A stretch of 64,000 bases of DNA from Paraburkholderia bryophila (GTDB lineage Bacteria > Pseudomonadota > Gammaproteobacteria > Burkholderiales > Burkholderiaceae), in NCBI RefSeq assembly GCF_013409255.1, contig NZ_JACCAS010000002.1, positions 1,860,001 to 1,924,000 on the forward strand. Direction: 5' to 3'. Of this stretch, positions 28,229-43,116 are shown one piece after another. Positions within the stretch are counted from its first letter, which is position 1. Every line of letters starts with the position of its first letter. Below the pieces are notes generated by a model. The model searched no databases, was not told the origin of the DNA, and saw only the letters and a program-made list of their open reading frames with translations. Made by a program: the position numbers and the translations under genes.

Positions 28229-30150
28229 GCGTGGCGCTCCTGTTGGCTTGCAATGCGGGCGTCGTGGCCGGTTGCATAGTCGCAGACGTCACCGGTCAGC
28301 CACGCAACGAAGGTATTCGACGGCAACACCTTGGTGTCGATCTGTTCACGCACGCGCGGCGGCGTTTCGAAAACGATCTTGCCGGGCGGCACTTCGCTGA
28401 ACGCCACGCTGTCTTTCGATAAATTCAGCGCGATCGACAAGGTCTCGCCGTCGCACAGTTTCCAGCGTGCCACCAGCGCATTGGCGTCGCCGCCGTTCGC
28501 GCCGCTCAGCACGGTCGCGCCGAGCGCCTTGCCATGTTTCAGGCGCGGCGTGATCAGCTTGGCACGCACGGCCAGCGCGGATTTGTAGAAGTGCATCCAG
28601 TCGAGCCGGTCTTTCGCATCGCCGCTGCCTGGCGCGGAAGACGACGCATCGGGCGCGGGCGGCGAAGAAGCCGCGAACGTTTTCGCATCGTTCGGATCGG
28701 GAATCTGCGCGCGCCGCTTTTCGTCGCTGAACGCGGAAAAACGCGCGAATTCGCGGCGGCGTCCTTCGCGTACCGCATCGGCGAGGTCGCCGGTGTAGTC
28801 GGTGAAAAACAGGAACGGTTGCGTCGAACCGTATTCCTCGTCCATGAACAGCAAGGGAATCTGCGGCGACAGCAGCAGCAAACCGGTGGCGGCGCGCAAT
28901 GCGTCGTCCGAGGTCAGTTTGCGCAGACGCTCGCCGAAGGCGCGGTTACCGATCTGATCGTGGTTCTGCAGAAACATCACGAACGACGTGGGCGGCAAAT
29001 GCCCGCTCGATTCGCCACGCGGCTTGCCGTCGTGAATCGGCGAAGGATCGCCCTGATACGCGAAGCCTTCCGACAACACCCGCACAAGCCGGCGAATCGG
29101 CTGGTCTTCATACGCGTGGTAATAGCCTTCCGTTTCGCCGGTCAGCAGCACGTGCAGCGTGTTGTGCGCGTCGTCGTTCCATTGCGCGTCGAAATGCGCT
29201 TCGAGCAGCGTCGCGCTGTTGTGCTCGTTCTCCAGCACCAGATGCACATAGCGACCGTGCTGCACTTTGGCGCGAATATGGTCGGACAATTCGCGCAGCC
29301 ACGAATGGTTGTCGATTGCATGCACCGCGTCGAAACGCAGCCCGTCGATACGATATTCGTTGAGCCAGTAGATGGCGTTATCGGTAAAGAAATCGCTCAC
29401 TTCGCTGCGCTCGAAATCGATAGCCGGTCCCCAAGGCGTATGCGTACCTTCGCGGAAAAACGAGCGCGCGTATTGATGCAGATAGTTGCCGTCCGGGCCG
29501 AAGTGGTTATAGACCACGTCGAGAAACACCATCAGGCCGAGACCGTGGGCGGCGTCCACCAGCGCCTTGAGTTCCTCGGGACGGCCGTACGCGGAATCGG
29601 GGGCATACGGCAGCACGCCGTCATAGCCCCAGTTGTGCCGGCCGGGAAAGTCGTTCAACGGCATCAACTCGATGGCCGTCACGCCGAGCGCGGCCAGCGC
29701 CGGCAGACGCTGCTGCACGCCCGCATAGCCGCCCATCGCGCCCACATGCAGTTCGTACAGCACGGTCTCTTCCCAGGGCCGTCCATGCCAGTGCGTGTAC
29801 TCCCAACGGTACGCGCGCGGGTCGATGACTTCGCTCGGGCCGTGCACGTCTTGCGGCTGAAAGCGCGACGCCGGATCGGGCACGGCGTGCTCACCGTCGA
29901 GCCGGAAGCGATACAGCGTGCCCGCGCCGCTCTCCACGGTCGCTTCAAACCAGCCGTTGCCGGTGGCCGTCATGGCGTGCGCGCCTTGCGCGGGGCCGTT
30001 TTCGACGTCGACGTGAACGTGTTCGCACGACGGCGCCCAGAACCGGAAGCGTGTGCGCGGCTTGGGCCCCGCGGCGCCCAGCAACTGGGCGCCGAACGGC
30101 AGGCAATGCGCGTGATGATGCGCGTGAGGATCAATCGGACTTTGGGACAT
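28225..30150 (-). CDS. treZ: Malto-oligosyltrehalose trehalohydrolase
   Basis: Hydrolyses maltooligosyl trehalose to trehalose and a shortened dextrin. A 641-residue GH13 enzyme with an N-terminal carbohydrate-binding beta domain (FRFWAPSCEHVHVDV, residues about 33-47), DGLRFDAVHAID (nucleophile), HLVLENEHNS (acid) and MFLQNHDQIGNR. The N-terminus is His-rich. 119 bases separate it from glgX upstream. Confidence 0.95.
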   Translation of the reverse strand: MSQSPIDPHAHHHAHCLPFGAQLLGAAGPKPRTRFRFWAPSCEHVHVDVENGPAQGAHAMTATGNGWFEATVESGAGTLYRFRLDGEHAVPDPASRFQPQDVHGPSEVIDPRAYRWEYTHWHGRPWEETVLYELHVGAMGGYAGVQQRLPALAALGVTAIELMPLNDFPGRHNWGYDGVLPYAPDSAYGRPEELKALVDAAHGLGLMVFLDVVYNHFGPDGNYLHQYARSFFREGTHTPWGPAIDFERSEVSDFFTDNAIYWLNEYRIDGLRFDAVHAIDNHSWLRELSDHIRAKVQHGRYVHLVLENEHNSATLLEAHFDAQWNDDAHNTLHVLLTGETEGYYHAYEDQPIRRLVRVLSEGFAYQGDPSPIHDGKPRGESSGHLPPTSFVMFLQNHDQIGNRAFGERLRKLTSDDALRAATGLLLLSPQIPLLFMDEEYGSTQPFLFFTDYTGDLADAVREGRRREFARFSAFSDEKRRAQIPDPNDAKTFAASSPPAPDASSSAPGSGDAKDRLDWMHFYKSALAVRAKLITPRLKHGKALGATVLSGANGGDANALVARWKLCDGETLSIALNLSKDSVAFSEVPPGKIVFETPPRVREQIDTKVLPSNTFVAWLTGDVCDYATGHDARIASQQERHA

Positions 30151-30269
30151 GATTCTTCACCATTCGAATGTACTGTCGAGCCGCGTTTCACGCGTGAATC
30201 GCGTTGGCAATCTCACGCGCTACAACCCGGCCGCTCTGCATGCGGTTCATCCCGCGACGTTGTTTCCGC

Positions 30270-32489
30270 CTACGTGGTCGGCGACGCGTCGCTACGTGGC
30301 GGATGCGCGCCCGGATCGGGCGGCAGCGCCGTCAACAGCCGCGGCCCGTGCTGCGCGCCGGCCTTCCAGCCGGCCTGCCAGTCCGCTTCGCCCACCGGTT
30401 GCGCGGCCAGCATCACGAGGCTATGCGCGCCCACTTCGACTTCCGGCGCCGCCAGCCGGTACGGCCCGCTTTCCGGCTCGGCTGTGTCTAGCAGCACGTG
30501 CCATTCCAGATGCGGCGCGGGCGGCATAAAGCGCAACGTCTGCTGATTCGCGTTGAGCATCATTAACAATACTTCGGTTTCGCCATTCAGGCCTGGACCG
30601 GCGCGCCGCAGCGTGAATGCGCGGCCTTCAGGGTCCTGCCACGCTTCGATGGTGAGCGGATCGCCGTGTTCGTCGAACCAGCCGACATCGAACAGACCCG
30701 GCAACACTTCGCGGTCGCCAAACAGAAAGCGCGTCTCGCGCAGCAACGGGTGTTGTTTCCGTAACGCGATCACGCGCGCGACGAACTCGGCCATCTGCTG
30801 CCCGTCCGGCGTTTGCGCGCGTTCCCAGTCGATCCACGAGATGTCGTTATCCTGGCAGTACGCGTTGTTGTTGCCGTTCTGGGTGCGCAGCGATTCGTCG
30901 CCGGCCAGCAGCATCGGCGTGCCGAGCGCCATCAGCAGCGTGGCGACCAGCGAGCGGGCCACACGTTTGCGCGTGGCGAGTATCGTGGCGTCGTCGCTCG
31001 GACCTTCCGCGCCCCAGTTGCGGCTGCAGTTTTCGTTATGGCCGTCGTTGTTGTCTTCGCGATTGACTTCGTTGTGCTTCTGCTCGTAAGCGGTGACGTC
31101 GGCTAACGTAAAACCGTCATGCGACGTGACGAAATTGACCGATGCCCACGGCTTGCGGAAGCGCCGGTTGAACAGATCGGCCGAGCCGGTCAGGCGTGCG
31201 GCGAGATCGGGGCGCAAGCCGGCGTCGCCGCGCCAGAAACGGCGCACGGTGTCGCGGAAACGATCGTTCCATTCGGCGAAACCCGGCGGATGATTGCCGA
31301 GCTGATAGCCGCCTGGCCCGATATCCCACGGCTCGGAAATCAGCTTGCGTTGCGACAGGATCGGGTCCTGGCGCAACGCGTCGAAGAAACCGGAACCGGG
31401 ATCGAAACCGTGCTGTTCACGCCCGAGCGTGACGCCGAGATCGAAACGGAAACCGTCGATATTGAACGCCGTGGACCAGTAGCGCAGCGAATCCATCACC
31501 ATCTGCAGCACGCGCGGATGCGGCAGGTTCAAGGTGTTGCCGCAGCCGGTGTCGTTGATATGGTGACGTTCGTCGCCGGGAATCAGGCGGTAGTAGCTGG
31601 CGTTGTCGAGGCCGCGCCACGACACGGTGGGGCCCATCTCGTTGCCTTCGCAGGTGTGGTTGTAGACCACGTCGAGAATCACTTCGATGCCGGCCGCGTG
31701 CAACTGGCGCACGGCAATGCGCATTTCGTCGAGCCGGTGCGTGCTCAGATACGAGGGCTCCGGCGCGAAAAACGCCGCCGTGTTGTAGCCCCAGTAGTTG
31801 CGCAGGCCACGCTCCACCAGAAAACGATCGTTGAGAAACGCGTGAACCGGCAGCAGTTCTACTGCGGTCACGCCGAGCTTCAGCAGATGCTCGATAAACT
31901 CCGGCGACGCCAGCGCGGCAAACGTGCCGCGCTCATGCTGACGCAGATCGGCGCGCAGCATCGACGCGCCGCGCACATGCGTTTCGTAGATCACGGTCTC
32001 GCCCCACGGCACGTTGGGGCGCTTGTCGTGCGACCAGTCGAACGCTTCGTCGATCACCACGCACTTGGGCATGGCCGGCGCCGAATCGCGCCGGTCGATG
32101 GAAAGGTCCGCGCGATTCGAATGCACGCGATAGCTGAACAGCGCGTCCGACCAGCGAAATTGGCCGACCAGCTTGCGCGCGTACGGATCGAGCAGCAGCT
32201 TGTGCGGATTGAAGCGGTGCCCATGCTGCGGCTGATACGGCCCATGCGCGCGAAAGCCATACGCGGTGCCTGGATGCGCGTTCGGCAGGTAGCCGTGCCA
32301 GACCTCGTCGGTGCATTCGGGCAGCGTGAAGCGGCGGATTTCCTTGCGGCCGGTCGGATCGAACAGGCAAAGCTCGATTTTTTGCGCGTTCGCCGAGAAC
32401 ACCGCAAAGTTGACGCCGAGACCGTCCCAGCTAGCGCCGAGCGGGTAGGGCGAGCCGGGCAGAAGCCGGTCGGGCATTGCATGCGACAT
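30270..32489 (-). CDS. glgX: Glycogen debranching enzyme
   Basis: Removes alpha-1,6 branches from glycogen outer chains. A 739-residue GH13 enzyme with N-terminal CBM48 (YPLGASWDGLGVNFAVFSANA), DGFRFDLGVTLGRE (nucleophile), KLISEPWDIGPGGYQLG (acid) and NFVTSHDGFTLADV. Length is normal for GlgX/isoamylase. It lies 100 bases after glgB, so it may also have its own translation signals. Confidence 0.95.
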   Translation of the reverse strand: MSHAMPDRLLPGSPYPLGASWDGLGVNFAVFSANAQKIELCLFDPTGRKEIRRFTLPECTDEVWHGYLPNAHPGTAYGFRAHGPYQPQHGHRFNPHKLLLDPYARKLVGQFRWSDALFSYRVHSNRADLSIDRRDSAPAMPKCVVIDEAFDWSHDKRPNVPWGETVIYETHVRGASMLRADLRQHERGTFAALASPEFIEHLLKLGVTAVELLPVHAFLNDRFLVERGLRNYWGYNTAAFFAPEPSYLSTHRLDEMRIAVRQLHAAGIEVILDVVYNHTCEGNEMGPTVSWRGLDNASYYRLIPGDERHHINDTGCGNTLNLPHPRVLQMVMDSLRYWSTAFNIDGFRFDLGVTLGREQHGFDPGSGFFDALRQDPILSQRKLISEPWDIGPGGYQLGNHPPGFAEWNDRFRDTVRRFWRGDAGLRPDLAARLTGSADLFNRRFRKPWASVNFVTSHDGFTLADVTAYEQKHNEVNREDNNDGHNENCSRNWGAEGPSDDATILATRKRVARSLVATLLMALGTPMLLAGDESLRTQNGNNNAYCQDNDISWIDWERAQTPDGQQMAEFVARVIALRKQHPLLRETRFLFGDREVLPGLFDVGWFDEHGDPLTIEAWQDPEGRAFTLRRAGPGLNGETEVLLMMLNANQQTLRFMPPAPHLEWHVLLDTAEPESGPYRLAAPEVEVGAHSLVMLAAQPVGEADWQAGWKAGAQHGPRLLTALPPDPGAHPPRSDASPTT

Positions 32490-32589
32490 GATTCCCCTTC
32501 CTTTGTTCTGATTGTTGAACGCTCGCTTGGGTCTTCATGCAACGAGCGCGCGGCTTGTCACGCCGCGCGCTCGCTCTACAACTACTTCG

Positions 32590-34792
32590 TCAATCCGCGC
32601 GCAGCACGATCGTCGCGAGCGGCGGCAGCGTCAGCGACGCCGAATGCGGCCAGCCGTGGCTCGATATGGCGTCGGTCTGAATCAGTCCGCCGTTGCCCAT
32701 GTTCGAGCCGCCGTACACGCCGGCATCCGTATTCAGCACTTCGACCCAGCGTCCGCCGCGCGGCATGCCGAGCCGGTAACCAACGCGCGGCACCGGCGTC
32801 ATGTTGCAGACCACGACTACTTCGCGGCCCGCGCCATCGGTGCGGCGGTAGGCGTACACGCTGTTGCCGTTGTCGTCACCGACCAGCCATTCGAAGCCGC
32901 CCGGTTCGCAGTCGAGCAGGTAAAGCGCGGGTTCGTCGTGGTACAGACGGTTCAGATCGCGCACCAGCATCTGCACGCCGTGGTGGTTCGAATCGTCGAG
33001 CAGATGCCAATGAGGCGACGTGTCGTGATTGAACTCCGCCATCTGGCCGAATTCGCCGCCCATGAACAGCAGCTTCTTGCCCGGATGCGTCCACATGAAA
33101 CCGAAGTACGCGCGCAGGTTGGCGAACTTCTGCCAGGTGTCGCCGGGCATCTTGCCGAGCAGCGAACCTTTGCCGTGCACTACCTCGTCGTGCGACAGCG
33201 GCAGCACGAAGCGCTCCGAATACGCGTACACCATGCCGAACGTCATCATGTGATGATGGTATTGGCGGTACACGGGGTTTTCTTCCACGTAGTGCAGCGT
33301 GTCGTGCATCCAGCCCATGTTCCATTTGAACTGGAAGCCGAGGCCGCCGTCTTCGACCTTGGCCGTGACGCCCGGCCATGCGGTCGATTCCTCGGCAATC
33401 GTGATCGCGCCCGGCACACCCGGCACATAGCCGACTTCGTGATTGAGCCGCTTCAGGAACGCGATCGATTCGAGGTTCTCGCGGCCGCCATAAATGTTCG
33501 GCACCCACTGGTCGGCGGCGCGCGAATAGTCGCGGTACAGCATCGAGGCGACCGCATCCACCCGCAGCGCGTCGACGTGATAGCGCTTCAGCCACGCCAG
33601 CCCCGAGGCGATCAGGAACGCGCTCACCTCGTTGCGGCCGAGGTTGTAGATCATCGTGTTCCAGTCCTGGTGATAGCCTTCGCGCGGATCGGCGTGCTCG
33701 TAGAGCGGCGTGCCGTCGAAGTCGACCAGACCGTGCGCGTCGTTCGGAAAATGCGCGGGCACCCAGTCCAGAATCACGCCAAGACCGGCCTCGTGCGCCT
33801 TGTCGACGAAGCCGGCGAATTGCTCCGGCTTGCCGAAGCGCGCCGACGGCGCGAACTGCCCGAGCGGCTGATAACCCCACGATCCGCCGAACGGATGCTC
33901 GGCGATCGGCATGAACTCAACGTGCGTGAAGCCCATGCTTTTCACGTACGGGATCAGCCGATCGGCGAGCTCGTCCCAGGTGAGACCGCGCTGGCCTTCT
34001 TCGGCGACACGCAGCCAGGATTCGGCGTGCACTTCGTAGATCGAGATCGGCGCGCGCGGCGTTTGCTTCGCGGCGCGCGACTGGATCCATTCGTGATCGC
34101 TCCACGGAAACTGTTCGATCTCGTCCACATGCGCGACCACCGACGCCGTGCCCGGCGGCTTCTCGGTTTGCATCGCGCACGGGTCGGCCTTCAAGGGCAG
34201 CGGGTGCCCATCGCGCGACAAAAGCTCGTACTTGTAGCGCGTGCCGGCTCCGACGCGCGGCACGAACAGCTCCCACACACCGGCCTGATGACGCAGCCGC
34301 ATCGGATGACGGCGGCCGTCCCACGCATTGAAGTCGCCCACCACGGAGACGCGCCGCGCGTTCGGCGCCCACACGGCGAAGCGCACGCCGGGCACGCCGT
34401 CCACTTCCATGGGACGCGAGCCGAGCAGTTCGAGCACCGCGTACGGATCGCCGCCGGCGAGACGGCCGAGCGGTTCATCGCCGAGCACGGCGCCGAACGA
34501 ATACGTGTCCTCGATTTCCTGCACGACGCCATGCCAGTCGATCCGCAAGCGATACGGCGCGGCGGACGTGACGCGGCCGGCGAACAACCCCGGCCTCAGT
34601 TGTTCGAGCTCGCCGAGCGTCGCGCCGTCGGCGCGTGCGATCACGGTAACGTGCGAGGCGTTCGGCAACAACGCGCGCACCACCGGACCCGCGTCCGTCT
34701 GATGCAGCCCGAGCTGCGAGAAAGGATCGGGGTGACGCGCTTCGACTAGCGCGTCGATGTCGAGCGGTTGGAGGCCCGCGGCCGGATCATGC

Positions 34793-34800
<8 letters not shown>
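32590..34800 (-). CDS. glgB: 1,4-alpha-glucan branching enzyme
   Basis: Introduces alpha-1,6 branches. A 736-residue GH13 protein with the N-terminal N1 and CBM48 domains ([25 protein letters not shown]), [18 protein letters not shown] (nucleophile), [14 protein letters not shown] (acid) and [14 protein letters not shown]. In this cluster it acts on the linear glucan made by GlgE. Its start overlaps the treS stop by eight bases. Confidence 0.97.
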
Positions 34801-38253
<3,453 letters not shown>

Positions 38254-38257
<4 letters not shown>

Positions 38258-41200
38258 ATCGCACCTTCCGTTTGGGTTGGATTGCCAGCGTCTGCGTGAT
38301 GGGCGCCGTCGGAGTCGCTGTCGGCTTCATCGGGCCGGTCGGCGGGTAGCCCACCGAGCGGCGCGATCCGCCAGATCGAAAATGGCTGACCCGAGCCGAG
38401 CTGAACGTGCTGCCGGCGGCCGTGCCATTCGAAGCGCGCGCCAGTCATCTGATCGGTGACTTCAAGCGCGCCGTGGTCGTGCAGATGCCAGTGCTGGAAC
38501 GTCTCCCACGACAATTCGACGTCCGCGCCCTGTTCGTTGAACGGATCGAGATTGATGGCGACGACGATCACGTTGTCGCGCGCCTCGGTGGCTTTCTCGA
38601 AGAACAGAATGTTGTCGTTGTGGGCGGTGAGAAACGTCAGGCCGAGATGCGTTTGCAGCGCCGGGTTCGCGCGGCGAATCCGGTTCAGCGCACTGATCTC
38701 GCCGACAATGTTGCCCGGCCGGTTCCAGTCCCATGCGCGCAACTGGTACTTCTCGGAGTCGAGATATTCCTCGCTGTTCGGCAAGGCGGCGGCCTCGCAC
38801 AACTCGAAACCGCTGTACACGCCCCACAAACCGGCGAGCGTCGCGGCCAACGCCGAGCGAATCAGAAAACCCGTGCGACCTTGCGACTGCAAATGCCGCG
38901 GGTTGATATCCGGCGTGTTGACGAAGAAGTTCGGCCGGTAGAAATCGCGCGCATCGGTTCGCGTGAGTTCGTTCATGTACTCGATGAAGTCGCGCTTCGA
39001 CTCGCGCCACGTGAAGTATGTGTACGACTGCGAGAAGCCGATCTTGCCGAGCCGGTTCATCATGCGCGGACGCGTGAACGCTTCGGCGAGAAAGAGCGTG
39101 TCCGGAAAGCGCGCGCGGATATCGCCGATCACCCATTCCCAGAACGGCAGCGGTTTGGTGTGCGGATTGTCGATACGGAAAATATGCACGCCCGCGTCGA
39201 TCCAGAACAGGAACACGTCGCGCAACGCGAGCCAGAGATCGGGCTTGGCGTCGTGCGCATAGAAGTCGGGATTGACGATGTCCTGATACTTCTTCGGCGG
39301 ATTCTCCGCGTAACGCAGCGTGCCGTCGGGGCGCCATGCGAACCACGTCGGATGCTCCTTTAACCACGGATGATCCGGCGAACACTGCACGGCGAAGTCG
39401 AGCGCGATTTCGAGGCCGTGCGCGTGCGCGGCGGCGAGCATCGCCTTGAAGTCGTCGAGCGTGCCGAGTTGCGGATGCACGGCGGTGTGGCCGCCTTCGG
39501 CGCCGCCGATCGCGTATGGGCTGCCTACGTCGCCCGGTTGCGCGTTCAGCGTGTTGTTGCGGCCCTTGCGATTCGCCACGCCGATTGGGTGAATCGGCGG
39601 GAAGTACAGCACGTCGAAGCCCATGTCGCGAATGCGCGGCAGTTTCGTCGTGACGTCGGCGAAGGTGCCGTGGCGCGATTCGTCGTCGCTCATGGAACGC
39701 GGGAAGATCTCGTACCAGCTCGCGAAACGCGCGGCGGTGCGGTCCGCATCGATCTTGTAGATGGTCGGATCGCGGCTCAGGAAGGGCCGGTGGCGCGCGG
39801 CGGTCATTGCCTTCGCGGTGGTCGGCGCGAGCAGCAAGGCGAGCTTGGTGTCCGGGTCGGACTTCGTGAAGACCTTGACGATGTGTTCCAGCGGCTCCGT
39901 TATCGCGCCTTCTACGGTTTCGACTTCGGCGAGCACCAGCGCGAACAGATGCGACGCTTCGTCGAGTTCCAGTTCGACGGTTTGGCCTGCCTTCAGCTTC
40001 TTCTGGATATGCTCGACCAACGACGCGAAGTCGTCGCGCCAGGCGATCACGGTGAATTCGTGGCGGCCCAGCCGTTCGAGCGGAATGCGCGCGGTCCAGA
40101 TGTCGAGGCCGGCGGGTTGCGCCGGCGCCATCGGCATTTCGTGCCACGCGGTTTCGTCGGCGGCGCGCCAGAGCACGGCGGCGGCGATCTTGTCGTGACC
40201 TTCGGCGAAGATCGCGGCGCGGATCTCAGCGCGTTCGCCGACACTGCGCTTGGCCGCGAACCGGCCGTTGTCGACGGAAGGCGTCACGTTTTCTATCGCC
40301 ACACGCGGCGCGCTGATCGCCTCGATCACCGTCTTGTGACCGCTGCGTTTGCTGTTGGCTTTGTCGATCGGCGGTGCGAGGCGGATCGGTTTTTCCGTCA
40401 CCGCGCGGAACAGGCGGACCGCGCCGGGGGCGAGCGTGAACGGCGTCAGCGTGAACGGCGTCAGCGTGACCGGCGCGGGGTGACCGGGCGCGTCGAGCGG
40501 CACGAATCGCGTGAAGTTGCCGGGCACGCCCACTAAAAAGCGGCCAGGGTCGACGCGCACCGGCGCGCCGAGTTCGGGATTGATGGCGATCAGGATCGCC
40601 TCGTTGGCGTCGCGCAGGTCGGGCTGATCGGCGCGCAGCAACACGGCGGCGGGCGCGCCTGGCCCGCTTAGCGGGCGCAGTTCACCATTGGCGTGCAGGG
40701 TTGCCGTGTTGCGTGCAACGTCGTTCACATGCGCAATGCGCTCGGAGAGATCGAACTGCTTCGCCTGGGCGGCGAGCGCGAACTGCGCGGCGTCGCCGCG
40801 CGTCTGCGACATTGGCTCGGCGATGCCGTATTCGAAGCCCATCGGCATCATCCAGCCGGTGCCGGTCGAAGCCGACGCGAACAGCGCGCGCCGGTAAGCG
40901 CGTTCGACGATAGCGGCGTCGTGCGCGTCGCTCAGGTCGGCGGCTAGGCGTGTGCCGTAAGGCGCTTCTGGGAACGCGATCGGCGCGCCGAGGCGCGCGA
41001 GCGCGGCGTGCTCCTCGACCATCCAGCTTGAACGGAAGTCCCACCAGCGCACCGACGTGAACACGCTGTCGAAGCCCGCGCCGTCCAGCGCGGGCAGGTC
41101 GCCGCGTGACAGACCGGGCGTCGCGGCAAGAAAGCGCACGTGCGGATGCCGGGCGCGCACTGCCTCGCCGAGTTGTCGCCAGACGGCGGCGGGCACGCGA

Positions 41201-41721
41201 TGCGGGGAGTCGAAGCGGAAGCCGCCCACGCCGGCCTCGGCGAGCGCCAGCAATTGCTGCGTCCACCAGAGCGTGAGCGCGGCGCTACTGCCGGCCTCGT
41301 TGAAATTCGCATACGCGACGTTGTCCTCGCGATGCACATGGCGCGGATCGAGCCGCGCTTCCTCCGACTCGAACGGATGGAACCAGTCGGCATGTTCGGC
41401 GTAGAGCGCGCCATCGGCGGCCATCCGGTCGATCACCAGATCGGCCAGCAAGGTCACGCCATGCTGATGGGCCGTGGTCGCAAGCGTGCGAATCGACTCG
41501 ACGGCGGACCCTTGCGCCTCGAATACCGGATGCAGCCTGGCGTGATTGCCGACCACTTGCCCGTGGCCTGCCTGTCCCGGCTCGAAGAGGCTGCCGATCA
41601 ACGCATGGTCGAAGCCCAGCGCGGCGGCGTGCGCGAACTGCGCGGGCCACGCGGCGAGCGGTCCAACCAGAAGTGAATGAAAAAAGTAAATCCGTGGCGC
41701 GTACCCGTTTGGAGATTCCAT
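38254..41721 (-). CDS. glgE: GlgE maltosyltransferase with fused N-terminal pseudo-GH13 module
   Basis: Transfers maltose from alpha-maltose-1-phosphate to alpha-glucan. Residues about 471-1155 match a complete GlgE of usual size: an N-terminal beta domain (APRVAIENVTP), VLYFPPIHPIG, FRIDNPHTKPLPFW (nucleophile), LFLAEAFTRPRM (acid) and FFVNTPDINP. Residues 1-440 are an additional amylase-like module. It keeps LLADLVIDR and VGGFRFDSP (Asp171), but the acid position reads FLAATPG and the HD region reads FPEAPYGTRLA. It is therefore probably not catalytic and may bind glucan. First gene of the cluster. Confidence 0.9.
40433..40477. repeat. 15-base tandem repeat inside glgE
   Basis: AGCGTGAACGGCGTC occurs twice in tandem (40433-40447, 40448-40462) with a third, diverged copy to 40477. 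On the coding strand it gives repeated TPFTL in the linker before the GlgE module. Being a multiple of three, copy changes would keep the frame. Confidence 0.75.
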
Positions 41722-42170
41722 CGGTCGTTTCCAGATTCGTCCTGCTGCGGTGTGGATGCAATTGGCATGCGATCACAGCGCTCATTGGGCTTCCAGAGCC
41801 GGATACCGCTACCGCGCGATTGCGTCGAGCGAAGGCGCGTACTGGTCAATGTAGTGCAAAGATCGTCACGCCGCTGGCCAGTAAGGGAGTGCTTTGACGC
41901 CACGCACGGTGACGCCGGACTGGCCGGAACTGTTCGCAAGACGCAGCAATCGGTGTGCCAGTATGGTCTGGAAACACGGAGGACGGGGGGCGAGCGTGCG
42001 CCCCGCAGGAGGATGCGGCGAACGCTGGAAGGTGGGATGGCGGCGGGCTAAGGCCTGGCTGAGGCGGCGGCCCGCGTGTAAATCGGGCGGCCTCGTCTGG
42101 GTTTTACACGGGGCTGATGGCGAGCCGCGCAGATCGCACGGTCACCCAAAAAACTGAAGCGGCAACGCGC
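41722..42170. other. 449-base region upstream of glgE
   Basis: No convincing gene. It must hold the minus-strand promoter of the glgE cluster, but I find no clear -35/-10 pair. A GTGTAAA/TTTACAC inverted repeat (42076-42082, 42103-42109) lies just after the DUF1345 stop and may be part of its terminator. The remainder is ordinary high-GC sequence. Confidence 0.5.
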
Positions 42171-42854
42171 TTACGAACCGACGAGGCCCGCTGCGATGTT
42201 CACGCACAAGCCCAGCACCGCGACGTTGAAGTAGAACGACAGGATCGACTGAGCGAGCGCCGCGCGACGAATCGTGCGCGAGCGCAACACCACGTCGGAA
42301 GTTTGCGAGGCCACCGCGATGGTGAACGAGAAGTACAGGAAGTCCCAATAGTTCGGCTGGAGCTTGTGATCCGGAAACAGCAACGGCGTCTCGTCGACGT
42401 CCGGGTCGTAGTACAGCCGCGCATAGTGAGACGTGAAGATGGTCGGGATCATGAACCATGCGCCGACCATCGTCAGGCCGGTCAACGCGTAGTGCCACGC
42501 GGTCGACGCGCCCGCGGTGCCCTTCGCCGAGGCCAGTTCGAGCACGATCGCCGCCAGGCTGGCGACCGTCGCCACGCAGATGATGGCCAGCACCACGCCC
42601 GCGTTTTCATCGTCGCGGCGGGCGTATTCGCGCACGTCGCCTTCGTCGGCGAGCGCCATGTGTACCCAGATCAGCACCAGATAGGTCCAGACGGCGGCGT
42701 CCCAGCCGGCCAGGCCGAGCACCATGGGACGCGTGTGGGCGGGCAACAGGAACGCGGCGACGCCGCCGATGGCCAGACCGATCAGCATGCGTGGCCGATT
42801 GCGAAGCACCTGCGGAAGAAATCGTGTGAGCATGGAATATAGGAGGGTGGGCAT
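42171..42854 (-). CDS. DUF1345 family membrane protein
   Basis: A 227-residue protein with about five hydrophobic segments and the DUF1345 signature [24 protein letters not shown] near residues 165-190. The function of the family is unknown; part of the C-terminus resembles a potassium-channel pore arrangement. ATG 42854 is chosen; a longer version from TTG 42929 and a shorter one from ATG 42833 are possible. A minus-strand TAGAAT lies just upstream of 42854. Confidence 0.8.
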   Translation of the reverse strand: MPTLLYSMLTRFLPQVLRNRPRMLIGLAIGGVAAFLLPAHTRPMVLGLAGWDAAVWTYLVLIWVHMALADEGDVREYARRDDENAGVVLAIICVATVASLAAIVLELASAKGTAGASTAWHYALTGLTMVGAWFMIPTIFTSHYARLYYDPDVDETPLLFPDHKLQPNYWDFLYFSFTIAVASQTSDVVLRSRTIRRAALAQSILSFYFNVAVLGLCVNIAAGLVGS

Positions 42855-43077
42855 CGGTGTCGCGGATTCTACCCGCGCTTCGAGCACCATTTGTAGAATG
42901 GGTGAGTCACAGGCTATAGTCTTTCGCAACGGCCTTGCGCGCCGCTTTCAGTTGAAAGGCGATTGGCAGGCTGAGTGTGTTGCACCGAGAAGACCGCTGA
43001 AGCGGCACGAGACCAGGTTTGGGGTAGAGCATCGAGACAGCGCGCGAAGGGCATCCCTGCGTCGCCGCGTTGCCCGT

Positions 43078-43090
43078 TGAGTATGACTCA
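43078..43090. repeat. TGAGT-ATG-ACTCA inverted repeat before the glucose dehydrogenase operon
   Basis: Perfect 5-base arms with a 3-base centre, 26 bases before the start of the gamma subunit gene. A related TGAGTCA lies near 42903. Possible regulator site; short, so chance is not excluded. Confidence 0.35.
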
Positions 43091-43116
43091 CGATCGACTC
43101 ACCATCTGGAGTCCCC

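Noticed and set aside
32512..34749. 745-codon open frame opposite glgB
   Set aside because: Shadow of glgB; no motif and no ribosome site.
41677..42051. Small open frames upstream of glgE, including a short ATG frame at 42014 behind AGGAGG
   Set aside because: AGGAGG abuts the ATG without spacing and the peptide is 12 residues; no conservation evidence is available, so not called a gene.
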